Source: Bacteroidota bacterium (GTDB lineage: Bacteria > Bacteroidota > Bacteroidia > Flavobacteriales > Weeksellaceae). Taken from it: a stretch of 20,055 nt of DNA. Positions 8,762-14,476 of this stretch are shown in pieces. A program made the translations under genes and the position numbers. How positions within the stretch are numbered: position 1 is the first letter of the stretch; each line of letters starts with the position of its first letter. The notes below the pieces were generated by a model. It was not told the origin of the DNA. It ran no database searches and was given only the letters and a program-made list of their open reading frames with translations. Location of the stretch: NCBI GenBank assembly GCA_023433225.1, contig JAEZDQ010000101.1, forward strand, positions 1 to 20,055, read 5' to 3'.

Positions 8762-8792
8762 GCTGCCGCACGATTGCATCGTGTGGTTCTAA
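8762..8792 (+). repeat. REP-like element, short form, inverted relative to the other copies
   Basis: GCTGCCGCACGATTGC followed by ATCGTGTGG matches the minus strand of the 45-bp copies with the loop shortened to TGC. Stem CCGCACGAT (8766-8774) pairs with ATCGTGTGG (8778-8786) over 9 bp with a single G-T pair. The stem is conserved and the loop is not, as expected for an element recognised through its hairpin. Confidence 0.7.
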
Positions 8793-8849
8793 ATAATCAT
8801 TAATCAATGATAAAGATAAATTATTTTTCAGGATTTGAACTTATTATGA

Positions 8850-8894
8850 GCTTAGGCCACACGATACACTTCGTTAATCGCGCGGCAGCAGGGG
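8850..8894 (-). repeat. REP-like element, long form, copy 2
   Basis: Direct repeat of 8485-8529 (three differences in 45). Its end abuts composite block A at 8895. Same minus-strand hairpin as copy 1, with two G-T pairs. Confidence 0.7.
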
Positions 8895-9012
8895 ACAAAG
8901 GAGAAATCCCAGATACTTCGCTACTCACTGGATGACAACATAAACTTTTACCATTGGCTTTTTGCCCTTTGCCCTTTGCCTTTTCCCGTCATCCTGAGCT
9001 TGTCGAAGGATA
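8895..9012. repeat. Composite interspersed repeat, block A
   Basis: In order it has ACAAAGGAGAAAT, CAGATACTTC, GGATGACAAC, a TTTGCC-rich tract ending CTTTGCCTTTTCCCG, and CATCCTGAGCTTGTCGAAGG. The same modules recur in the same order in 9166-9299. It is noncoding and degenerate. Confidence 0.65.
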
Positions 9013-9077
9013 CTTTTGACTTATGCAGAAAAAATGCTCGTTAACCGCTGAAGACCATGGTTCGACAAGCTCACCAT
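8991..9077. repeat. Pair of inverted hairpins with covarying stems
   Basis: Left hairpin: ATCCT (8991-8995), loop GAGCTTGTCGA, AGGAT (9007-9011). Right hairpin: ATGGT (9057-9061), loop TCGACAAGCTC, ACCAT (9073-9077). The loops are exact reverse complements, while the stems differ at paired positions and still pair. The two arms could also fold on each other. Confidence 0.7.
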
Positions 9078-9155
9078 GACGTTCTGCTATAGTATATAAA
9101 AACAGCCTCAAATTACATAACGTAGCCAAAACTCAAAATCATTACTCCCATTTCC

Positions 9156-9225
9156 TGTCATCTCGACAAAGGAGAGATATCAGATTCTTCAATTTCTAAA
9201 TTTCTTATCAAACCTCTGAATGACA
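9156..9225. repeat. Short element with TGTCAT/ATGACA inverted ends
   Basis: TGTCATCTCGACAAAGGAGA at the left end and TCTGAATGACA at the right end form terminal inverted repeats of at least 6 bp (TGTCAT at 9156, ATGACA at 9220). A relative lies at 15855-15919. It resembles a decayed small non-autonomous repeat; no transposase is nearby. Confidence 0.5.
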
Positions 9226-9299
9226 ACGAAAAACTACCTTTTGCCTTTTTACTTTTGTCCTTTGCCTTTTCCCGGCATCCTGAGCCTGCCGAAAGATAC
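9166..9299. repeat. Composite interspersed repeat, block B
   Basis: Second, more diverged copy of block A: ACAAAGGAGAGAT, CAGATTCTTC, GAATGACAAC, CTTTGCCTTTTCCCGG, CATCCTGAGCCTGCCGAAAG. It is about 16 bp longer than block A because of extra AT-rich sequence in the first half. Confidence 0.6.
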
Positions 9300-9351
9300 A
9301 TTCTACATTAACCTTTGTCCTTTTACTTCCCATTTTTGCTCGTCATCAGAG

Positions 9352-9373
9352 GGCGCGGATTGCCATCCGCGCC
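9352..9373. repeat. GC-rich perfect hairpin, 9-bp stem
   Basis: GGCGCGGAT (9352-9360), loop TGCC, ATCCGCGCC (9365-9373). It sits 31 bp past the terC stop. There is no T-run on the minus strand, so it may slow polymerase or protect the terC mRNA end, but it is not a textbook terminator. It could equally be another REP-like unit. Confidence 0.65.
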
Positions 9374-9404
9374 TAAAAATTCTACCATCAATTTCTCTAA
9401 GGCC

Positions 9405-10247
9405 TCAACGCACCGGGTTTTTATCTTCCAGTTGCGGGTTGTTCAATTGAACGGGCGTTGATTTCTTTTTGAGTTTCATGTTGAGGAATTCCACCGCAAG
9501 TGAGAAGAAAATCGCAAAATAAATATAGCCCTTCGGAATCGCGCCGACTTCTGAGCCGAACATTTCGAGGTGAGACAAATGCGCACCTTCAGCCAAAAGC
9601 ATCACGGCAATCAGAATCAGGAACGACAGGGCAAGCATCTGGATCGTCGGGTGGGAATTCACAAAGCGGCTGACCGGGCCGGCAAACAACAGCATGATGA
9701 GTACCGCAATTACAATCGCTGTGACCATGATGGCCATGGCGGCTTCGTGCGTCCCGAAATCGGCCGGGGTCACCATCCCTACCGCCGTCAGTACACTGTC
9801 CAATGAAAAGACCAAATCAATCAATAAGATTTGAACAATAACCGCTGCAAAGTTGGCTGCAACCATTTTGACCGTTGTTCCGGGTGCGTCATTTTCCAGT
9901 TTATGGTGGATTTCAGTTACACTTTTGTACAAAAGGAACAACCCGCCCAAAAGGATGATGATGCTTTGCCCGGTCAGTGCCCCTTTCATAAAAGGCAAAT
10001 TCACTGTGAGCCAGTCAATGGGTTTGGTCAGCGTCATCAGCCAGGTCACCCCGAAGAGCAAGCCGATGCGCATGAACATGGCCAGAATCAAACCGACGTT
10101 TCGCGCGCGGGGTTGCTGTTTTTCGGGTAATTTGCCCGAGAGGATGGAGATGAAAACGATGTTGTCAATCCCCAGTACCACTTCCAGAAAGGTTAGGGTG
10201 AGCAAAGCCATCCAGGCGGCCGGTTCCATAAATATGCCAAAATCCAT
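9405..10247 (-). CDS. TerC family integral membrane protein
   Basis: A 280-residue inner-membrane protein with about seven hydrophobic segments. It carries the two acidic TerC signatures inside membrane helices: LEVVLGIDNIVF near 21-32 and LIDLVFSLDSVLTAVG about 130 residues later. These Asp/Asn-rich motifs are thought to bind metal. Family knowledge: TerC/YceF-type proteins export Mn(II) or load metal onto exported proteins in several bacteria; older names refer to tellurite resistance. The role here (probably manganese export) is inferred from family only, because no other ter gene or yybP-ykoY-like riboswitch is visible upstream. ATG at 10247; TGA at 9405. It is divergent from the EamA gene, and the two promoter-like regions share the 93-bp gap. 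The last 25 residues are polar (KLKKKSTPVQ...). Confidence 0.9.
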   Translation of the reverse strand: MDFGIFMEPAAWMALLTLTFLEVVLGIDNIVFISILSGKLPEKQQPRARNVGLILAMFMRIGLLFGVTWLMTLTKPIDWLTVNLPFMKGALTGQSIIILLGGLFLLYKSVTEIHHKLENDAPGTTVKMVAANFAAVIVQILLIDLVFSLDSVLTAVGMVTPADFGTHEAAMAIMVTAIVIAVLIMLLFAGPVSRFVNSHPTIQMLALSFLILIAVMLLAEGAHLSHLEMFGSEVGAIPKGYIYFAIFFSLAVEFLNMKLKKKSTPVQLNNPQLEDKNPVR

Positions 10248-10262
10248 GCTGTTAAATTTGTC

Positions 10263-10291
10263 GAAAATTACAAAAAAAGAATTTTCCGCAA
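10263..10291 (-). promoter_or_regulatory. Candidate promoter of terC
   Basis: On the minus strand there is TTG (10291-10289), an 18-bp spacer, then TAATTTTC (10270-10263), which is 7 of 8 to TAnnTTTG. It would give a leader of roughly 10 nt before the ATG at 10247. Confidence 0.4.
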
Positions 10292-10316
10292 TAGGTTTAA
10301 TTCGGGAATATCACAG

Positions 10317-10324
10317 TAATTTTG
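10317..10324 (+). promoter_or_regulatory. -7 element of the EamA gene
   Basis: TAATTTTG is an exact TAnnTTTG box 16 nt before the TTG start at 10341. The -33 region (GTTTAA, 10295-10300) is weak. With this box, the TTG at 10341 or 10359 must be the start, because no ATG exists between it and the conserved coding region. Confidence 0.5.
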
Positions 10325-10340
10325 GTTAAAATTTCATCGT

Positions 10341-11246
10341 TTGGTACCATCGGCTCAATTGAGGTTGCAATTCATCGTCCTGCTCTGGGGGTTTACGGGG
10401 GTCTTGGGGAAACTCATCACCATCGATGCCATTCCTTTGGTCTGGTTCCGGGTATTGGTGGCGGCTGTGGTGCTGTTTACCATTCTGAAAATCCGCAACA
10501 TCAGCTTAAACATCAACCGCAAGGATTTGATGATGCTCCTGGGGATCGGGGTCATCATCGGCCTGCACTGGATGGCCTTTTTCGGGGCGATTAAAGTATC
10601 GAATGTGGCCGTGGCACTCAGTACGCTTTCTACCGGGGCTTTGTTTTCCGCCTTTCTGGAACCCATCTTCTTCAAAAGGAAAATCAATCTGTCCGAAATC
10701 ATTCTGGCGGTCGTGGTCTCCTGTTGCATCCTTTTAATTTACAATGCGAAACCGGAATACTGGCTGGGCATCGTTCTGGGGGTCATCTGCAGTTTTCTGT
10801 CGGCATTGTTCTCGGTCTTCAACGGCAAAATCCATGCGAAATTCCCGGCACAGAAAATCATGTTCTATGAAATGCTGGGCGGGTGGCTCATCGTCTGTAT
10901 GTTCCTGCCCTTCATGGGCGGAATGGACATGGTATTCGATGTTTCTTGGCAAGATTTGGGCTTGTTGCTCCTTTTGGGGAGCTTATTCACGGCCTATCCC
11001 ATGATCGAATCGGTGAACCTGATGAAGTACATCAGCCCCTTTACTTTGTTGTTGAACGTAAACCTGGAACCGGTGTACGGCATCATCCTCGCTTGGCTGA
11101 TATTCGGTGAATCGGAAGAAATGACGCCCTTGTTCTATATCGCCACGGCGATTATGGTGCTGGCCATCGTTGCCAACGTCATCCTGAAGAAACAAACGGG
11201 TAAACCTTTTTTGGTAAAATGGAAGTTCTGGAACTTCAGGAAGTGA
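10341..11246 (+). CDS. EamA/DMT-superfamily transporter, 10 TM
   Basis: A 301-residue inner-membrane protein with ten hydrophobic segments in two repeats of five, the drug/metabolite transporter layout. Residues 10-25 (QFIVLLWGFTGVLGKL) and the segment GLHWMAFFGAIKVSNVAVAL match the first EamA repeat. Segments such as LNVNLEPVYGIILAWLIFGE match the conserved end of the second repeat (E-P-V-x-x-x-x-x-x-x-x-F-G-E). The substrate is unknown: family members export amino acids, metabolites or drugs. The start is TTG at 10341; 10359 (also TTG) is the alternative, and no ATG is available. The C-terminal tail (GKPFLVKWKFWNFRK) is repeated, with mostly synonymous changes, at 12072-12121 beyond the toxin-antitoxin cassette. 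This suggests recombination at its 3' end. Confidence 0.9.
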   Translation: MVPSAQLRLQFIVLLWGFTGVLGKLITIDAIPLVWFRVLVAAVVLFTILKIRNISLNINRKDLMMLLGIGVIIGLHWMAFFGAIKVSNVAVALSTLSTGALFSAFLEPIFFKRKINLSEIILAVVVSCCILLIYNAKPEYWLGIVLGVICSFLSALFSVFNGKIHAKFPAQKIMFYEMLGGWLIVCMFLPFMGGMDMVFDVSWQDLGLLLLLGSLFTAYPMIESVNLMKYISPFTLLLNVNLEPVYGIILAWLIFGESEEMTPLFYIATAIMVLAIVANVILKKQTGKPFLVKWKFWNFRK

Positions 11247-11253
11247 ATTACCA
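11197..11253 (+). repeat. Direct repeat, left copy (3' end of the EamA gene)
   Basis: 51 of 57 bases match 12072-12128, 875 bp downstream. The stretch encodes the last 16 residues and stop of the EamA protein plus 7 bp. It brackets the toxin-antitoxin cassette on the left. Confidence 0.85.
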
Positions 11254-11373
11254 AAGTTTAAGAGGAACTATTAAAAATCTTGCGAACTTTGTTTGTTCGA
11301 ATGCAGGGAAAATCTATAATTAACGATTCAGACCTTATTAGAGAAATCTCCTGAAAAATTATTCAATATTACG

Positions 11374-11403
11374 TTGCCGATGTTCCATTATTCGTTAACT
11401 TTG
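11374..11403 (+). promoter_or_regulatory. Promoter of the toxin-antitoxin operon
   Basis: TTG (11374-11376), an exact 19-bp spacer and TAACTTTG (11396-11403) fit the Bacteroidota consensus in full. The box ends 4 nt before the ATG at 11408, so the toxin mRNA should be leaderless or nearly so. A 7-bp inverted repeat (TTAACGA 11320-11326, TCGTTAA 11392-11398) has one half on this box and may be an antitoxin operator. Confidence 0.7.
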
Positions 11404-11407
11404 AGCG

Positions 11408-11746
11408 ATGGAAATAATCAGAGAAATTGTTTTTTATAAAAACTACTTTGAAGACTTTTTTGAAACCTTGACTGACAAAGTTAAGGACAAGGTTGATGAA
11501 GTTCTATTTATGATGACAATTCTCGAACGTATTCCCGGAAAATTTTTTAAAAGTGTTGAAGGCACAAAAGGGCTTTTTGAAATTCGCATCGAATATGAAA
11601 GTAATATTTACAGAATTTTCTGTTGTTTTGACAAAGGGAACTTAGTCGTTCTTTTTAATGGATTCCAAAAGAAAACACAAAAAACCCCAACAAAAGAATT
11701 ACAGAAAGCTCAAAAAATAATGGAGGAATATTTTAATGAACAATAA
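11408..11746 (+). CDS. higB: HigB/RelE-superfamily toxin (Gp49-like)
   Basis: A 112-residue basic protein with the fold signature of phage Gp49-like HigB toxins. A helical N-terminus is followed by FEIRIEYESNIYRIFCCFD near 57-75, the hydrophobic strand LVVLFNGFQKKTQKTP near 80-95, and a C-terminal helix (KAQKIMEEYF). The Arg/Tyr/Lys set (R60, YR in NIYRI, KKTQK) corresponds to the residues these ribosome-dependent mRNases use. Family knowledge: such toxins cut translated mRNAs and are neutralised by an adjacent XRE-type antitoxin. Toxin-first order, 9 bp before the antitoxin, is the HigBA arrangement. It is AT-rich compared with flanking genes and lies inside a segment bounded by duplicated EamA 3' ends, so it is probably acquired. 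No frameshift or missing part is seen. Confidence 0.87.
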   Translation: MEIIREIVFYKNYFEDFFETLTDKVKDKVDEVLFMMTILERIPGKFFKSVEGTKGLFEIRIEYESNIYRIFCCFDKGNLVVLFNGFQKKTQKTPTKELQKAQKIMEEYFNEQ

Positions 11747-11755
11747 GAGATCAAA

Positions 11756-12058
11756 ATGGAAACCAAAAATAAAAACATAAAAACTTTCGCTCAACATCTT
11801 GACAAAAGATATGGAGAAACCGGCTCCAAAGAAAGAACTGACTTTGAAATCAAAGCTAAATCTTTTGCCATCGGAGAGCTGATAAAAGAGGAAAGAAAAC
11901 GGGCAAATTTGACCCAAGAACAACTTGCAGCAAAAATTGGAGCCAAAAAAAGTTTTATTTCGAGAATTGAAAATGGCCATAGCGACATTCAACTTTCGAC
12001 ACTTTATAAACTCATCGAATTTGGGCTCGGCCGAAAAATTAACCTTACGATTAAATAA
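11756..12058 (+). CDS. higA: HigA-type XRE-family antitoxin
   Basis: A 100-residue DNA-binding protein. Residues about 40-95 form an HTH_XRE (Cro/C1) domain: IGELIKEERKRANLTQEQLA, recognition helix KKSFISRIENG, then LSTLYKLIEF. The charged N-terminal 38 residues probably contact the toxin. ATG at 11756, 9 bp after the toxin stop. Family knowledge: these antitoxins bind the toxin and repress their own operon through the HTH. Autoregulation here is inferred from the inverted repeat half at the -7 box. Its stop at 12056-12058 is followed within 14 bp by the relic of an EamA 3' end in the same reading frame. Confidence 0.88.
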   Translation: METKNKNIKTFAQHLDKRYGETGSKERTDFEIKAKSFAIGELIKEERKRANLTQEQLAAKIGAKKSFISRIENGHSDIQLSTLYKLIEFGLGRKINLTIK

Positions 12059-12067
12059 AAATCTGCG

Positions 12068-12121
12068 CCATCGGGGAAAATTTTTTTGGTGAAATGGAAG
12101 TTCTGGAATTTCAGGAAGTGA
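12068..12121 (+). pseudogene. Relic: last 17 codons and stop of a second EamA gene copy
   Basis: An open frame translating to PSGKIFLVKWKFWNFRK and TGA. The last 15 residues equal the EamA C-terminus (GKPFLVKWKFWNFRK) with one substitution (Pro to Ile). Three of four changed codons between the copies are synonymous (GGT/GGG, GTA/GTG, AAC/AAT), so this stretch diverged while being translated in a real gene. No start or body is present; it cannot be functional. It marks the right boundary of the toxin-antitoxin insertion. Confidence 0.8.
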
Positions 12122-12149
12122 ATTTCCAGCAATCTCCTCAAAGGCTTAT

Positions 12150-12830
12150 TTATAAATCTTTAAAAGTTGTTTTGATTCTGTATTTTACTAACTCGTATAA
12201 AAACATACCTCTGATTGGATATGCGTAATTATTTTCGATTTTATAATAAAATGCTGGATAACGCATTTTCTTTCCATCTTCACTTAGGCTTTCAACATAA
12301 AATTTTTGATCTTCAGGAAATTTAGCACTAAAGCTTTCTAATTGATTTGCAACATCCTGATAACCTTGTCCAAAAAATTTTGGATATGAAAATAATCTCT
12401 TGTTGGAATCTGTAAATATATTGTCAAATTGATATTTTTGATGAAAATAATGTCCATTTTCGTTTTTAGAAATATATAGAATTACTTCATCATAATTTTC
12501 AAAATGAGGTCTTCCATAATGATCATAGGCTGTAAATTCGATTGTATCATTTTCAAGCTGATTATATAAATTTTTTTTGACTACATATTTACACAAGAAA
12601 CCATTATCCATAATGTAACTTTCTTGTATAACTTTTTCATCAGTAATTGAGTCAAATAATTCAATAATATAATTTTCATTTGGGTCAAACTCTGTAACAG
12701 AAATTTTTTTTCCAATAAAAGCATATACATTTTTGGAATTATCAATTATAGGTAGGGTAGGCTTTGTAATAGTTGTTTTACAAGCTGAAAATATGATTGA
12801 TAAAATTAATATTGATATTACGCGATTCAT
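12150..12830 (-). CDS. AT-rich orphan lipoprotein, unknown function
   Basis: A 226-residue predicted lipoprotein that I do not recognise. The ATG at 12830 opens a lipobox signal (MNRVISILILSIIFSACK, Cys17), followed by a mature part of mixed beta strands rich in Tyr, Phe, Asn and Lys. Seven to eight aromatic/charged segments such as YDHYGRPHFENYDEV and YPKFFGQGYQDVANQLESF suggest a small beta-rich fold; no catalytic motif stands out. An in-frame TTG at 12854 is rejected because it would overlap an exact TATATTTG promoter box (12852-12859). The gene is much more AT-rich than the CAP and hydrolase genes to its right and abuts the duplicated EamA tail on its left. It may therefore be part of an acquired segment. 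Its 3' end converges on the toxin-antitoxin operon. Confidence 0.8.
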   Translation of the reverse strand: MNRVISILILSIIFSACKTTITKPTLPIIDNSKNVYAFIGKKISVTEFDPNENYIIELFDSITDEKVIQESYIMDNGFLCKYVVKKNLYNQLENDTIEFTAYDHYGRPHFENYDEVILYISKNENGHYFHQKYQFDNIFTDSNKRLFSYPKFFGQGYQDVANQLESFSAKFPEDQKFYVESLSEDGKKMRYPAFYYKIENNYAYPIRGMFLYELVKYRIKTTFKDL

Positions 12831-12851
12831 TCTATAATTACCGCTAACTCC

Positions 12852-12859
12852 CAAATATA
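12852..12859 (-). promoter_or_regulatory. -7 element of the orphan lipoprotein gene
   Basis: Minus-strand TATATTTG is an exact TAnnTTTG box, 21 nt upstream of the ATG at 12830. No good -33 TTG occurs at 19-20 bp (a TTTG lies only 11 bp upstream), so strength is uncertain. Confidence 0.5.
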
Positions 12860-12897
12860 CACAACTCCCTCAAACTTTTTAAATCCCATGCCTTTAT

Positions 12898-13452
12898 TTA
12901 ATACGCCTTCTCTCCCAGGTAATTCCCGGGCGGGTCATAATTGGCAACCACGATGGCTCCGCCGTTTTTGCAAACTGCCATGCCCATGCCGACTTCGCGC
13001 GTGTCTTTCCAGACCATTTGGGTATAGTGCCCGATTGCATAAATATTGTCCGCATTGATTTCCTCATTGTTAAATCCCTGCTTTTCGCTGTACCAGGCAT
13101 AAACGGCATCGGCCGGCGTGGTTTCGGAAACGCGGGAAGTCCAGTAGAGGTTTTCCCCTTTCTCGGAACCGCTGCGGTGGTTCATTTTACACCCGGAACC
13201 GGCCAAGGAATCTGCCCATTCCTGCGCATAAGCGGCCAGTTCATCTGACCATTGCAGGGCTTCTACGCCTACCTCGCTCCGGGCTTGGTTGTGGATTTCC
13301 AAAACTTGTTCTACTTGTTGCGGGCTTAAGTTGGGATGCTCATAAGTCGTGTGTTGGGTAGGATTTTCATCTGAATTCTTTTCGGATTCCACCGAAATCT
13401 GGGCAGAAACTTGTCCCGCCAAAGCAATGAGGCCTATCAATACTAATTTCAT
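12898..13452 (-). CDS. Secreted CAP-domain (SCP/PR-1) protein
   Basis: A 184-residue exported protein. Signal peptide 1-17 (MKLVLIGLIALAGQVSA, cleavage before Q18) and a short polar linker are followed by a single complete CAP domain at about 45-184. The cavity tetrad can be placed: His92 (MNHRSG), Glu100 (GENLYW), Glu123 (WYSE) and His142 (GHYTQMVW). The closing motif VANYDPPGNYLGEKAY is classic. Family knowledge: CAP proteins occur in plants, animals and bacteria; bacterial ones are mostly secreted, of unclear biochemical role. No protease activity is implied. There is no lipobox Cys and no T9SS tail, so it should be free in the periplasm or released. It is on the same strand as the hydrolase gene 57 bp upstream and may share its mRNA. 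ATG at 13452. Confidence 0.93.
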   Translation of the reverse strand: MKLVLIGLIALAGQVSAQISVESEKNSDENPTQHTTYEHPNLSPQQVEQVLEIHNQARSEVGVEALQWSDELAAYAQEWADSLAGSGCKMNHRSGSEKGENLYWTSRVSETTPADAVYAWYSEKQGFNNEEINADNIYAIGHYTQMVWKDTREVGMGMAVCKNGGAIVVANYDPPGNYLGEKAY

Positions 13453-13509
13453 TTGGTAAATCTAAGTATCTCTTTCTAATTTCTATTCTCTAATTTCTGA
13501 TTTCCACCA

Positions 13510-14412
13510 TTAGATCCTCCCCTGCTCTTTCAGCTTCCAGTAACGGAGCAGGCCCGCAACGGACATCCAGCTCGGGTTGGCGTATTCGTACTTTTGAATG
13601 TCCGATTCGGCAACGCCTGCATGGAGCAACTGGCCTTTGGTGTAGGCCATAAAATCGGGCGTAACGGCTTCGGGAGGCGTTCCGGCATCGAAATGCTGTT
13701 TCATCCAGCTCGCCCAGTCATCCAAGATGAGTTCGAGTTCAGAGAAATGCTGCCGCGGACCATCAACCCGCCCGAAATGGGTAAGGTACAAGGTTCCGGG
13801 TTGCAGGATTTTCAGTTTTTGAATGGATTGGAGCCACAGTTCTACGTTGATGTCCGGTGGCGGACATGGCGGAACCACCGGGCCATTCCCGATTTTCACC
13901 CCCGCTACATCGCCCGTAAAAATGATATCCACCAATTGATAAGCATTGTGGTGAACGGCATGGCCGGGTGTGTAATGGACTTTAAATTCCGCTTCGCCCA
14001 AAACAATGGTGTCGCCTTCATCCGCAGGGATCAGGCGTTCTGGGGCGATGGGTTCCATCTTCCCCCAGAGCCGGTCCATGTCGTCCCCGTAAATCATCGC
14101 CGCGGAATTCCAGAGTTTCTCCGGGTTTTCCAAATGCGGCAACCCGGCTGGGTGCACATGGACTTTGGTTCCGTTCCGGGCAAACTTCCAAGCCGCTCCG
14201 GCATGGTCGAAATGAATGTGCGTCAGCAGCAGGTGTCGGATTTCTTTCCAGTCAAATCCCCGTTTGGCAATCTCATTGATTAAATTATCAAAAGTAGTTT
14301 CCGGCCCGGATTCAATCAGGATTAAACCTTCTGAAGTTTCAATCAGAAAGGAAGCGATGGAAGAGGCTTCGTTCAAAAAATCTAAGTCAAGGGTATGGAT
14401 AATGGGTCGCAT
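13510..14412 (-). CDS. Metallo-beta-lactamase-fold hydrolase
   Basis: A 300-residue cytoplasmic enzyme (no signal peptide). The MBL zinc motif THIHFDHAG supplies His65, His67, Asp69 and His70. The remaining ligands are His151 (TPGHAVHH), Asp168 (FTGDVAG) and His212 (THFGR). All expected two-metal ligands are therefore present, and the enzyme should be active. The C-terminal 80 residues are helical (QHFSELELILDDWASWMKQH...), resembling lactonase/glyoxalase-II-like relatives rather than beta-lactamases. The substrate is unknown. ATG at 14412. It is divergent from the HTTM gene across a 64-bp gap, and a CAP protein gene lies downstream. Long antisense open frames across this gene (13594-14283 plus strand) are codon-bias shadows. 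Confidence 0.9.
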   Translation of the reverse strand: MRPIIHTLDLDFLNEASSIASFLIETSEGLILIESGPETTFDNLINEIAKRGFDWKEIRHLLLTHIHFDHAGAAWKFARNGTKVHVHPAGLPHLENPEKLWNSAAMIYGDDMDRLWGKMEPIAPERLIPADEGDTIVLGEAEFKVHYTPGHAVHHNAYQLVDIIFTGDVAGVKIGNGPVVPPCPPPDINVELWLQSIQKLKILQPGTLYLTHFGRVDGPRQHFSELELILDDWASWMKQHFDAGTPPEAVTPDFMAYTKGQLLHAGVAESDIQKYEYANPSWMSVAGLLRYWKLKEQGRI

Positions 14413-14451
14413 GGGATGGGATTATGAACCCACAATATATAAAATTTTTAA

Positions 14452-14459
14452 TAGCTTTG
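14452..14459 (+). promoter_or_regulatory. -7 element that fixes the HTTM gene start
   Basis: TAGCTTTG is an exact TAnnTTTG box, placing transcription start near 14464-14466 and the ATG at 14477 about 12 nt downstream. In-frame starts further upstream (the frame is open back to 14216) would precede the transcript and overlap the hydrolase gene. The -33 side is not convincing. Confidence 0.5.
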
Positions 14460-14476
14460 GAATCCGATTGGCCGCT

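Larger units (their letters stand above)
8472..9404. other. Gene-free, repeat-rich intergenic region
   Basis: About 930 bp with no credible gene. It holds three REP-like copies, two related composite blocks (8895-9012 and 9166-9299), a covarying hairpin pair and a GC-rich hairpin near its right end. The left-central portion (about 8530-8757) has no recognisable content beyond an 8-bp inverted repeat (TTTTCAAT 8534-8541, ATTGAAAA 8565-8572). The only ORF above 60 codons, at 9220-9450, crosses the repeats and runs into the terC 3' end, so it is not counted as a gene. Confidence 0.8.

Noticed and set aside
8957..8985. CRISPR-like or microsatellite array (repeated TTTGCCC units)
   Set aside because: Only three irregular short units occur, without spacers of constant length. 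It is a low-complexity part of an interspersed repeat.
9220..9450. 76-codon plus-strand ORF in the gap before terC
   Set aside because: It runs across repeat block B and the GC-rich hairpin and into the antisense of terC. Its composition reflects the repeats and it has no domain or start signal.
9405..10247. Tellurite-resistance operon
   Set aside because: Only a TerC homologue is present. terA, terB, terD and terE-type genes are absent, and the family more often handles manganese.
12831..12854. TTG start at 12854 for the orphan lipoprotein
   Set aside because: It overlaps an exact TATATTTG box on the same strand and would put eight residues before an otherwise perfect lipoprotein signal.
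13594..14283. 229-codon ORF antisense to the MBL hydrolase
   Set aside because: It is a shadow frame: the minus strand has complete metal-ligand motifs, and the plus frame has no recognisable features.
14216..14476. Upstream extension of the HTTM ORF
   Set aside because: It would overlap the hydrolase gene by nearly 200 bp in antisense and lie upstream of the TAGCTTTG promoter box. The encoded residues show no membrane or family signature.
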